Below are positions 1-5,190 of a stretch of DNA of 5,190 bases, one piece after another. This DNA is from Rubrobacter sp. (GTDB taxonomy: Bacteria; Actinomycetota; Rubrobacteria; Rubrobacterales; Rubrobacteraceae): contig JACDFX010000185.1 in NCBI GenBank assembly GCA_013815575.1, positions 1 to 5,190 of the forward strand, given 5' to 3'. Position numbers and translations under genes: made by a program. The notes beneath the pieces were generated by a model. That model saw nothing but the letters and a program-made list of their open reading frames with translations, was not told where the DNA came from and did not search any database. The first letter of the stretch is position 1. The number at the start of each line of letters is the position of its first letter.

Positions 1-194
1 GCCTCTAGATGGGCGCGCACGGCTTCGGGGTCGAGGCGGGGGTCCAGGTTTCGCATGCGTTCCGGGTCGAGGTGGATGCGGGCGTCGAGGAAGCGCGCCT
101 CCTGGCAGTAGAGGACCACCCCGGCGTTTATGAACTCCCCACGCTCTACCCGGGGAACGACGCGCAGCAGGACGTACTCGAAGGGGCTAGGCAA
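1..194 (-). CDS. DUF3037 domain protein, N-terminal part (cut by left edge)
   Basis: Sixty-four codons are visible and the 3' part lies outside the window. The translation begins MPSPFEYVLLRVVPRVERGE and continues with FINAGVVLYC. This F-x-Y...R-V-V-P-R-V-E-R-G-E-F-x-N-x-G-V-V-L pattern is, as I recall it, the hallmark of the DUF3037 family. The family has no established biochemical function; it is often found next to HipA-like kinase genes, as here. The start is the TTG at 194-192, because a GGAGGGAGG ribosome binding site lies six bases upstream and the conserved motif begins just after it. The gene overlaps the end of the kinase gene by eight bases in another frame, indicating one operon and probable translational coupling. 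Family assignment is fairly sure; function is unknown. Confidence 0.85.
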   Translation of the reverse strand, partial: MPSPFEYVLLRVVPRVERGEFINAGVVLYCQEARFLDARIHLDPERMRNLDPRLDPEAVRAHLE

Positions 195-987
195 GAAGGG
201 CCTCCCTCCGGACTTCTTCGAGGGCGTGGGCCCACACGCGGGGCTCCCGCAGGCGCGACGTGAGGTAGGAGACGTAGGCGGCGCGGACCCTTTCCGGCCC
301 GTCGAAGCCGGCCTCCGCCGCGAGCCACTCGTCCGGGATCGAGGCCACTATCTCCCCCAGCACCCTCGCCGTGAGCCGGGGGGCGAGTGCGGCGTCGGCC
401 CCGGCGAGGACCGACGCGAAGGGCAACAGGACGTGGTCGCGGGCCGCGGCGAAGGGCCGCTGGCTTACGGCTTCCAGCGAAGGGCCGTCCCCGCCGGGCC
501 AGTTGTGGTGGAAGTACAGCGAGGCGCCGTGGTCTATGAGCCAGAGCCTGCGGTGCCACACGAGCAAGTTTGTGTTGCGCGGGGTGCGGTCCACGTTCTG
601 CACGAGCGCGTCGAACCACAGGATGCGGGAGGCGAGCTCGGGCCCCGGCGGTTCTACGAGCGGGTCGAAGCCCAGAGAGCCGGGGAGATAATCCAGGGCC
701 AGGTTCAGTCCCGGACTCGCCCGCAGGAGGTCCTGTATCTCGGGGTCGGGCTCCGCCCGGCCGAGGTCGGGGTGAATATGCACGAGGACTATCTCCGGCA
801 CCGGCAGCCCGAGGACGCGCCCGATCTCCCCGGAGACCAACTCCGCGATAAGCGCCTTGCGTCCCTGCCCCGCGCCGCGGAACTTGAGCACGTAGGTGCC
901 AAGGTCGTCCGCCTCGATGATGGCGGGCAACGAGCCCCCCTCGCGTAGGGGCGTGACGTATCGCGTGGCGGTAACGGTGCGGAGCAT
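187..987 (-). CDS. HipA-like serine/threonine protein kinase
   Basis: The 267-residue product looks like a complete HipA-like kinase domain (the HipA_2 type rather than classical HipA). Visible features, numbered from the ATG at 987: a Gly-Gly-Ser turn at 17-19 where HipA has its phosphate-binding loop, Lys35 in YVLKFRGAGQG as the probable ATP-binding lysine, a hinge-like LDYLPGS at 98-104, a catalytic loop NVDRTPRNTN with Asp133, Asn138 and neighbouring Arg134, and LIDHG with Asp152 in the DFG-like metal-binding position. All catalytic residues appear present, so an active cytoplasmic kinase is likely; its substrate is unknown (E. coli HipA phosphorylates glutamyl-tRNA synthetase). The reading frame stays open up to a TTG at 1089, adding 34 residues, but MLRTVTATRYVTPL resembles the family N-terminus as I remember it, and the upstream TTG lies beside an operator with no well-spaced ribosome binding site. 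The ATG also lacks a clear ribosome binding site, so the start is uncertain. A weak promoter-like pair (TTGGCG, 18 bases, GAGAAT, plus-strand positions 1028-999) precedes it. No HipB-like antitoxin gene is adjacent; the partner is DUF3037. Confidence 0.85.
   Translation of the reverse strand: MLRTVTATRYVTPLREGGSLPAIIEADDLGTYVLKFRGAGQGRKALIAELVSGEIGRVLGLPVPEIVLVHIHPDLGRAEPDPEIQDLLRASPGLNLALDYLPGSLGFDPLVEPPGPELASRILWFDALVQNVDRTPRNTNLLVWHRRLWLIDHGASLYFHHNWPGGDGPSLEAVSQRPFAAARDHVLLPFASVLAGADAALAPRLTARVLGEIVASIPDEWLAAEAGFDGPERVRAAYVSYLTSRLREPRVWAHALEEVRREALLA
201..209 (-). promoter_or_regulatory. Ribosome binding site of the DUF3037 gene
   Basis: On the minus strand GGAGGGAGG lies six bases before the TTG at 194-192, inside the last codons of the kinase gene. 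It decides the otherwise unremarkable TTG start and implies that ribosomes finishing the kinase can reinitiate on the next gene. Confidence 0.7.
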
Positions 988-1071
988 CGGGTGGGCCCAT
1001 TCTCGCACCACGCGCCCCACGGCGCCAAGCCGTTGGACCACGGGCCACCGGGACAAAGAAAAGAAGGTTTC

Positions 1072-1087
1072 GTCAACTTGAGTTGAC
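1072..1087. promoter_or_regulatory. Operator-like inverted repeat 1 (GTCAACT-TG-AGTTGAC)
   Basis: Two perfect seven-base arms are separated by two bases. It can also be written GTCAA-N6-TTGAC, the same architecture as the repeat at 1100-1115. Its right arm overlaps the -35 hexamer of the plus-strand promoter. It lies upstream of the preferred kinase start, so it could also influence kinase transcription. Presumed target of a dimeric repressor, possibly the adjacent HTH protein. Confidence 0.6.
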
Positions 1088-1097
1088 AAGCCTCAAC
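1077..1097. promoter_or_regulatory. HAIR-like element (possible HspR site)
   Basis: The actinobacterial HspR operator HAIR has the consensus CTTGAGT-N7-ACTCAAG. Positions 1077-1083 are a perfect CTTGAGT, the spacer 1084-1090 is exactly seven bases, and 1091-1097 reads CCTCAAC, matching five of seven. That is 12 of 14 consensus positions. It covers the -35 element of the promoter driving the HTH/Clp-N operon, which would fit heat-shock control of a Clp-related gene. It overlaps repeat 1, so the match may be partly a by-product of that repeat. Confidence 0.4.
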
Positions 1098-1111
1098 GTG
1101 TCAACTAATAT
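1083..1111 (+). promoter_or_regulatory. Sigma-70-type promoter for the HTH/Clp-N operon
   Basis: A perfect TTGACA at 1083-1088 is followed by a 17-base spacer and TAATAT at 1106-1111 (four of six matches to TATAAT). Seven bases after the -10 ends is the ATG at 1118, so transcription should start at or next to the start codon. The AT-rich -10 stands out in this GC-rich sequence. Confidence 0.65.
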
Positions 1112-1117
1112 TGACAC
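1098..1117. promoter_or_regulatory. Operator-like inverted repeat 2 (GTGTCAA-N6-TTGACAC)
   Basis: Perfect seven-base arms flank the six bases CTAATA. The core GTCAA-N6-TTGAC (1100-1115) matches repeat 1, with centres 28 bases apart. It encloses the -10 element and ends directly before the ATG at 1118, so a bound protein would block RNA polymerase. This is the typical position of an autoregulatory operator. Confidence 0.65.
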
Positions 1118-1378
1118 ATGGGCGAAATGGTGAGGACAGGGGTTGGTGGGCCGGAGGACCCGCGCGGGGGGCTTGAGGCGGTCGTGGCCCTGAGGCGCAC
1201 GCTGGAGGCGCTTGAGGCGGCGCAGGTCGAGAACGCCATCGTCGTCGCGGGATGGTCTTGGGCGAGGGTCGCCGAGGTGTTGGGGGTAAGCAGGCAGGCT
1301 GTGCACAAGAAGCACGCGAAGAGGATCAGGGCCACATACACCCGGCAAGGACCGGGACGAAAGGGGAAGGGCGAGTGA
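1118..1378 (+). CDS. Small helix-turn-helix DNA-binding protein
   Basis: The 86-residue protein has a helical segment at about 19-43 (rich in Leu, Ala and Glu) followed by a helix-turn-helix at about 46-68, in which WARVAEVLGVSRQAVHKKHA shows the usual A-x-x-x-G-V-S-x-x-A-V spacing of a recognition unit. The C-terminus (RQGPGRKGKGE) is basic and probably disordered. It has no ligand-binding or membrane segment. The ATG at 1118 has no ribosome binding site, but the promoter places the transcript start there, so leaderless translation is likely. The stop overlaps the next start by four bases (GTGA), tying it to the Clp-N protein. Pairs of a short HTH protein with a Clp-N protein occur elsewhere in actinobacteria as I recall. 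It is the best candidate to bind the two inverted repeats in front of its own gene; that role is inferred, not shown. Confidence 0.8.
   Translation: MGEMVRTGVGGPEDPRGGLEAVVALRRTLEALEAAQVENAIVVAGWSWARVAEVLGVSRQAVHKKHAKRIRATYTRQGPGRKGKGE
1361..1370 (+). promoter_or_regulatory. Ribosome binding site of the Clp-N gene
   Basis: The purine run AAGGGGAAGG lies four bases before the GTG at 1375 and within the end of the HTH gene. It supports this GTG over the long upstream extension of the same frame, which would overlap the HTH gene. Confidence 0.55.
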
Positions 1379-1884
1379 TCTTCAACCGTTTCGCCAGGGG
1401 GGCTCGCGCGTGCGTGGAGGCAGCCCTGGAGGAGGCTCGGGCGCTGGGCCACGATTCCGTGGGCGACGAGGATCTCCTTCTTGGAATGCTCCGCGCCGAG
1501 GAGGGGGTGGCGGCCGAGGCGCTCTCCTCGCTAGGGGTGAACCTCGAAGACGCCCGCGAGCAATCCGAAAGGATGGCCGCCGAGGCGCTAGCTTTCGTGG
1601 GCATCTCCCTGGAGAACATACGCAGGGAGGCGGGAGAGGCCTTCGATATGCGGATACCGGAGGGCCGGCGCATACCGTTTTCGCCTCGGGCGAAGAAGGT
1701 TCTGGAGAGGTCGCTCAAGGAAGCGGTAAAGCTCAGGGATAACCACATCGGAACCGAGCACGTGCTGCTCGGGATCCTGGGCAACGCCGATGGGACGGCC
1801 GTAAGGATGCTGGACCGCATGGGCGTCTCCACGGACGTCCTGGAGGAGCGGCTCTACGAACTGCGCCGCCGGGCGGCCGGCTAA
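1375..1884 (+). CDS. Free-standing Clp N-terminal (Clp R) domain protein
   Basis: The 169-residue protein resembles the N-terminal domain of ClpC/ClpA unfoldases, the part that binds adaptors and substrates. It starts MIFNRFARGARACVEAALEE, comparable to MFERFTDRARRVV in ClpC. Clp repeat 1 spans about 5-60, with VGDEDLLLGML in place of the usual IGTEHILLGLL. Repeat 2 spans about 100-160 and is closer to ClpC, with IPFSPRAKKVLERSLKEA, HIGTEHVLLGIL and a C-terminal RMLDRMGVSTDVLEERLYEL. No AAA+ module, Walker motif or ClpP-binding loop follows, and the frame ends at a TAA, so it cannot unfold proteins itself. It may act as an adaptor, a decoy or a regulator of a ClpC unfoldase encoded elsewhere; this is inference. 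The GTG start at 1375 overlaps the HTH stop and sits behind a purine-rich ribosome binding site. A 22-residue tandem duplication at 45-88 lengthens the linker between the repeats. Confidence 0.85.
   Translation: MIFNRFARGARACVEAALEEARALGHDSVGDEDLLLGMLRAEEGVAAEALSSLGVNLEDAREQSERMAAEALAFVGISLENIRREAGEAFDMRIPEGRRIPFSPRAKKVLERSLKEAVKLRDNHIGTEHVLLGILGNADGTAVRMLDRMGVSTDVLEERLYELRRRAAG
1507..1638 (+). repeat. In-frame tandem duplication within the Clp-N gene (2 x 66 bases)
   Basis: Residues 45-66 (VAAEALSSLGVNLEDAREQ...) and 67-88 (MAAEALAFVGISLENIRRE...) align without gaps, with about nine of 22 identical and most other differences conservative (V/M, L/V, V/I, D/N). The two DNA copies (1507-1572 and 1573-1638) share near-identical starts, TGGCGGCCGAGGCGCT versus TGGCCGCCGAGGCGCT, but have diverged further along. 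In ClpC this segment normally occurs once between the two Clp repeats. Confidence 0.65.
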
Positions 1885-2059
1885 GGTCCGACCGCTATCG
1901 TGGCCGTTTCTCCCTCTGCTTGACCCTGCTCTAGGGGCAGGTAGTAGGCTCCGCACGTAGACTCGGAGGCTTACCCGGATTCAACCTTCCGCACGATGTG
2001 GCATCCCCGAAACCGCCGTAGGGTCTTTGCGTAGTGTGTAGGCGTCGAGGGAGGTTGGG
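1885..2059. other. Intergenic region between Clp-N gene and ABC transporter operon
   Basis: This 175-base gap should hold the end of the Clp-N transcript and the promoter of the transporter operon, but neither is convincing. CCTGC (1925-1929) and GCAGG (1937-1941) could form a five-pair hairpin with a seven-base loop, without a following T-run, so it is a poor terminator. TTGACC at 1920-1925 could be a -35, but the candidate -10 hexamers (TAGTAG after 16 bases, TAGGCT after 19) are weak. TAGACT (1958-1963) and TAGGGT (2019-2024) are isolated -10-like words. No RNA gene or small coding frame with a ribosome binding site is seen. Confidence 0.4.
2047..2054 (+). promoter_or_regulatory. Ribosome binding site of the ABC ATPase gene
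   Basis: GAGGGAGG lies five bases before the ATG at 2060. It favours this start over the internal Met24 ([11 protein letters not shown]), which begins closer to where the ATPase domain usually starts. Confidence 0.65.
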
Positions 2060-2830
2060 ATGATCGTCGGGAAGAGGACGGGATTGGAAGAGCCGGGAGA
2101 ATTCGTGGCAGACGGCGTGGACGGGTTGATGATCGAGGCCGCCGGCGTCCAGAAGGTGTTCGAGGCCGGCGGCCTGCGGGTGCGCGCCTTGAGGGGCGTG
2201 GACCTCGGTATCCGGCGCGGGGAGATGGTCGCTATCATGGGGCCCTCCGGGTGCGGGAAGACGACGCTCCTGAACGTGCTCTCGGGCCTCGACGAGCTCA
2301 CGGGCGGCGAGGTGCGCGTCGACGGCGAGCCCATCAGGGGGATGTCTGACAGGAGGCGGACGCGGTTTCGGGCGGAGAAGATGGGGTTCATCTTCCAGTC
2401 TTACAACCTGATCCCAGTTCTCTCCGCGATAGAGAACGTAGAGCTTCCCCTTCTCGTCGCCGGCAAGAAGCCGAAGAAGGCCCGCCGCTGGGCGCTGGAC
2501 GCGCTCGAGATGGTTGGTCTCCCGGAGCAGGCGGACAAGCGCCCCGCCGAGATGAGCGGCGGCCAGCAGCAGCGCGTAACCGTCGCCCGATCTCTCGTAA
2601 ACAACCCCGCAATAGTCTGGGCCGACGAGCCTACCGGAGCCCTCGACTCGGAGACGAGCAAGGGGATCATGGACCTTCTGGTCCGCCTGAACCGCGAGCA
2701 GCGGCAGACCTTCGTCCTCGTAACCCACGACGCCGCCGTCGCCGCCCGCGCGCACCGTACGATCCTGATGCGCGACGGCAACATCACCAGCGACGAGCCG
2801 AACGGTAGCCCGAACGGGGTGGGAGAGTAG
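2060..2830 (+). CDS. ABC transporter ATP-binding protein, MacB/LolD/FtsE type
   Basis: The 256-residue protein is a complete cytoplasmic nucleotide-binding subunit that powers the adjacent FtsX-type permease. Motifs in order: Walker A GPSGCGKT at 61-68, Q-loop Gln113 in [21 protein letters not shown], signature MSGGQQQR at 165-172 (Met replacing the usual Leu of LSGGQ), Walker B IVWADE with Asp189 and catalytic Glu190, D-loop GALD at 193-196, and H-loop His223 in VTHD. The [17 protein letters not shown] and [12 protein letters not shown] stretches are characteristic of the MacB/LolD group, which serves lipoprotein, peptide or envelope-stress functions rather than small-molecule uptake. The core begins near residue 24, leaving a short N-terminal extension; a hydrophilic tail rich in Asn, Gly and Pro follows residue 241. 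The stop is separated by one base from the permease ATG, so the two form an operon. Substrate is not determinable. Confidence 0.95.
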   Translation: MIVGKRTGLEEPGEFVADGVDGLMIEAAGVQKVFEAGGLRVRALRGVDLGIRRGEMVAIMGPSGCGKTTLLNVLSGLDELTGGEVRVDGEPIRGMSDRRRTRFRAEKMGFIFQSYNLIPVLSAIENVELPLLVAGKKPKKARRWALDALEMVGLPEQADKRPAEMSGGQQQRVTVARSLVNNPAIVWADEPTGALDSETSKGIMDLLVRLNREQRQTFVLVTHDAAVAARAHRTILMRDGNITSDEPNGSPNGVGE

Positions 2831-2831
2831 G

Positions 2832-5190
2832 ATGGAAGAGCTCTTCGGCTTCCCGACGGACCGCCTCATGTGGATCCTCCTGGCCGTCTGCGGCACCGGC
2901 CTCGTCCTGCTCGCCCTGAGCGCCCTCCGCAACCGCGTCTCCTTCCGGATGGCCGCCCGTAACATCCCGCGCCGCCGGGCCCAGACCGTGCTCGTCGTGC
3001 TCGGCCTGATGCTCGCGACCATGCTCTTCTCCGCCTCCTTCACAACAGGCGACACCCTGACCAATTCCTTGCGTATCCAGGCCCTCGAAAATCTCGGCCA
3101 GGTAGACGTCGAGGTGCAGGCTAACGGCTCCGGCTCCTCCGACCAGCAACCCTTCGGCGAGACGTCGGCCGGGCGCGCCCGCTACTTCGACGCGGGCGTC
3201 GCCGACGAGGCGCGCGACCGGCTCTCTGGTAGGGACCGCGTCGCGGGCGTCGCCTCTCTGGCCACCGAGACCGTCCCCGTTACCGCCAAAGGCACCGACC
3301 TCAGCGAGCCGACCGTGAGCGTCCTCGGCATCGGAGAAGGCTCCATGCAGGGCTTCGACCGCCTCACGAACGCCTCGGGCCGGGCTCTCGATGTTGGCAC
3401 CCTCGGGAAAGACGAGGTCTACCTGAGTGCCGACGCCGCCGAAGGCCTCGACGTTTCAGAGGGCGACGTGGTCCGAACCACGCTCGCCCCAACGCCCGAG
3501 GCCGGCGCGAACGCGAAAGCGGGTGCCGCCGCTTCGGGCATTGCCGCTGGCGCCCTCCCCACACCGAAGCCATCGGAGCTGACCGTGGCCGGCGTCTACG
3601 AGGGGGGCGCGAACCCGTCCTCTCCTTCGTCGATGGTGATGCCGCTTCAGAGGTTGCAGGAGCGGGTGGGGGAGGAGGGTCGCATCAACTCCGTCCTCGT
3701 GACGCACGAAGGTCCCGCCGTCGAGGGTGCCGCCGGGACGGATGCCACGGTGGACGCTCTGGGTCCGGTGCTGCGGGAGAACGACCTCAAGGCGGAGCCC
3801 GTCAAGCGGGACGCCATAGAGCAGGCCGACGAGGGCGGGGAGACGTTTACGAGCATCTTCCTGCTCTTCGGGCAGTTCTCCGTGGCGGCCGGGGTGCTTC
3901 TCATCTTCCTGATCTTCGTGATGCTCGCCGCCGAGCGCAAGCACGAGCTCGGCATAGCCCGGGCCGTCGGGATGCGCCGGGGGCACCTCATGCGCATGTT
4001 CGCCTTCGAGGGCGCCCTCTACGCCCTGCTCGCGAGCGCCGTGGGCAGCGTCCTCGGCGTCGGGGTCGGGTGGCTGATGGTGCGCGTGATCGGGGAGGCT
4101 TTCGCCGGCCAGGGGTTCGACATCCAGTTCGCCACCCGCCCGGAGAACGTCGTCATAGCCTTCTGCCTCGGCATGGTCCTCACCTTCGCCGTCGTCCTCA
4201 TCTCTTCCTGGCGCGTCAGCCGCCTGAACGTGGTCCGCGCCATCCGCGACATCCCCGAACCAGACAAGAAGGGCCGCACCGTCAAGGGGGTGCTGCTCGC
4301 CCTCGCTACCCCGGTTGTGGGCGCGTTGCTCGTCCTCCAGGGGCTCAGGGCGGATCAGATGGGCCTGTACATGCTCGGGCTCTCGCTCGCCGTCGTCGGG
4401 GCGGCCCTCGTTGCGCGGGTGCTGCGGGTGCCGGAGCGGATCGCGTTCACCACGGCCGGGGTACTCCTGCTCGCGCTGTGGCTGTTGCCCGTCTCGCTCG
4501 CGCCCGAAGGGATGACCGAGGGGATAGACCTGTTCTTTATCTCGGGCGTCATGATCGTGCTGGCCGGGGTCTGGGTCGTCATCTACAACTCGGACCTGCT
4601 CCTCGGCGCCATCGTCGGCCTCTTCGGCTGGATCCGGGGCATGCCCCCCGTCCTGCGCGCCGCCGTCTCCTACCCGATGCAGGCCCGCTTCCGCACGGGC
4701 ATGACCCTCGCCATGTTCTCCTTGGTCGTCTTCACCATCGTTACCATGAGCTTCATAACGGCCGCCTTCGGCTCCATCTTCGAGGACACCGACCGTCTCT
4801 CCGGCGGCTTCGACATCCGCGCCGACGCCGGCTACGCGGCCCCGATACCGGACATGAACGAGGCACTCGAGAACTCCAAGGAGGTGGACGGGACCGACGT
4901 CACCGCCGTCGGGACCATCACCGGCCTCCCCCTGGACGCGAAGCAGAGGGACACCGGCCGCAAGGCCGACACCCTCTTCGTGCAGGGCGTGGATGGGGGC
5001 TACACGAAAAACGTCGGCTACGGCTTCAAGTCCACCGTCGCCGAGTACGACGGCCGCGAAGAGGTGTGGACGGCGCTGCGGGAGCAGGAGAACACGGCGG
5101 TCATCTCCGCCGATCTCGCGCCGACCAGGGAGAACTTCGCCTTCGACGGCGGGCAGCCTTCTATAGAGCTCTCCGGCTTCTACGGGGACG
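2832..5190 (+). CDS. ABC transporter permease, FtsX/MacB-like, two FtsX halves (cut by right edge)
   Basis: The open frame covers 786 codons and continues beyond the window. The ATG at 2832 follows GGGAGAG (2821-2827) by four bases. Layout: an extra hydrophobic helix at 13-33, a conserved MAARNIPRRRAQTVLVVLGL entry into a second helix at about 50-70, then a large extracytoplasmic domain (about 72-338). Next is an FtsX core with helices near 340-366, 388-418 and 438-460; the cytoplasmic loop ERKHELGIARAVGMRRGHL (368-386) is the typical coupling segment contacting the ATPase. Further hydrophobic helices lie near 486-503, 510-530, 538-556 and 566-600. At 609-645, RAAVSYPMQARFRTGMTLAM reopens a second half resembling the first (compare MAARNIPRRR), followed by a second extracytoplasmic domain from about 650 to the edge. 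The rest, presumably the second FtsX core, is missing. Such permeases move or extract substrates at the membrane by mechanotransmission; the substrate here is unknown. An Ala/Gly/Pro-rich stretch at about 219-247 interrupts the first external domain. Confidence 0.92.
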   Translation, partial: MEELFGFPTDRLMWILLAVCGTGLVLLALSALRNRVSFRMAARNIPRRRAQTVLVVLGLMLATMLFSASFTTGDTLTNSLRIQALENLGQVDVEVQANGSGSSDQQPFGETSAGRARYFDAGVADEARDRLSGRDRVAGVASLATETVPVTAKGTDLSEPTVSVLGIGEGSMQGFDRLTNASGRALDVGTLGKDEVYLSADAAEGLDVSEGDVVRTTLAPTPEAGANAKAGAAASGIAAGALPTPKPSELTVAGVYEGGANPSSPSSMVMPLQRLQERVGEEGRINSVLVTHEGPAVEGAAGTDATVDALGPVLRENDLKAEPVKRDAIEQADEGGETFTSIFLLFGQFSVAAGVLLIFLIFVMLAAERKHELGIARAVGMRRGHLMRMFAFEGALYALLASAVGSVLGVGVGWLMVRVIGEAFAGQGFDIQFATRPENVVIAFCLGMVLTFAVVLISSWRVSRLNVVRAIRDIPEPDKKGRTVKGVLLALATPVVGALLVLQGLRADQMGLYMLGLSLAVVGAALVARVLRVPERIAFTTAGVLLLALWLLPVSLAPEGMTEGIDLFFISGVMIVLAGVWVVIYNSDLLLGAIVGLFGWIRGMPPVLRAAVSYPMQARFRTGMTLAMFSLVVFTIVTMSFITAAFGSIFEDTDRLSGGFDIRADAGYAAPIPDMNEALENSKEVDGTDVTAVGTITGLPLDAKQRDTGRKADTLFVQGVDGGYTKNVGYGFKSTVAEYDGREEVWTALREQENTAVISADLAPTRENFAFDGGQPSIELSGFYGD

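Noticed and set aside
130..948. Long plus-strand open frame (272 codons) opposite the kinase gene
   Set aside because: It is antisense to a gene with clear kinase motifs, has no recognisable domain, and is rich in Arg/Gly/Pro, as expected of a shadow frame in high-GC DNA.
1252..1374. Upstream extension of the Clp-N frame to an ATG at 1252
   Set aside because: It would add residues unrelated to Clp domains and overlap most of the HTH gene. The GTG at 1375 matches the family start and has a ribosome binding site.
1925..1941. Hairpin CCTGC/GCAGG as a transcription terminator
   Set aside because: Only five pairs and no T-run follow; kept only as a remark in the intergenic entry.
1950..1995. Eight-base direct repeat TCCGCACG (1950-1957 and 1988-1995)
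   Set aside because: Short and GC-rich, close to chance level, and without a link to a promoter or gene start.
1931..3064. Long minus-strand open frame (377 codons) opposite the ABC ATPase and permease start
   Set aside because: It overlaps the ATPase with intact Walker, signature and H-loop motifs; its translation shows no family pattern and high-GC codon bias explains the lack of stops.
1..5190. CRISPR array, tRNA/rRNA genes, insertion sequences or phage attachment sites
   Set aside because: I saw no regularly spaced repeats, no tRNA- or rRNA-like stretches, no transposase motifs and no terminal inverted repeats.

Overview
The window comes from a high-GC genome with dense genes, short or overlapping gene junctions and third codon positions dominated by G/C. 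Codons such as AGG and ATA are nevertheless used freely. Gene content (a HipA-like kinase with DUF3037, an HTH/Clp-N pair, and a large FtsX-type permease with an extra N-terminal membrane helix) suggests an actinobacterium, possibly Rubrobacter-like. That placement is inference from style and recalled families; no rRNA or other phylogenetic marker is present.

Left third (1-1117, minus strand): two overlapping genes read leftward. A HipA-like protein kinase (187-987) is followed by a DUF3037 protein that runs off the left edge (1-194). The DUF3037 gene starts at a TTG codon behind a strong ribosome binding site located inside the end of the kinase gene, so the two are probably translationally coupled. 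To their right is a compact control region (1072-1117) with two inverted repeats of the form GTCAA-N6-TTGAC, an overlapping repeat close to the HspR-binding HAIR consensus, and a clear plus-strand promoter.

Middle (1118-1884, plus strand): a two-gene operon encodes an 86-residue helix-turn-helix protein and a 169-residue free-standing Clp N-terminal (Clp R) domain protein without AAA+ modules. The junction is a four-base overlap. The promoter is placed so that transcription should begin at or next to the first ATG, giving a leaderless mRNA. The operators cover the -35 and -10 elements, which fits repression by the HTH protein itself or by an HspR-type heat-shock repressor. The Clp protein carries a 22-residue internal tandem duplication between its two Clp repeats.

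Right half (2060-5190, plus strand): after a 175-base gap comes an ABC transporter of the MacB/LolD/FtsX type. A complete ATPase (2060-2830) is followed one base later by a large permease that continues past the right edge (786 codons visible). It probably uses ATP to drive conformational work on a lipid, peptide or other envelope substrate, but the substrate cannot be read from the sequence.

The most interesting part is the divergent locus centred on 1072-1117, where a kinase/DUF3037 module and an HTH/Clp-N module lie back to back across an operator-dense control region.
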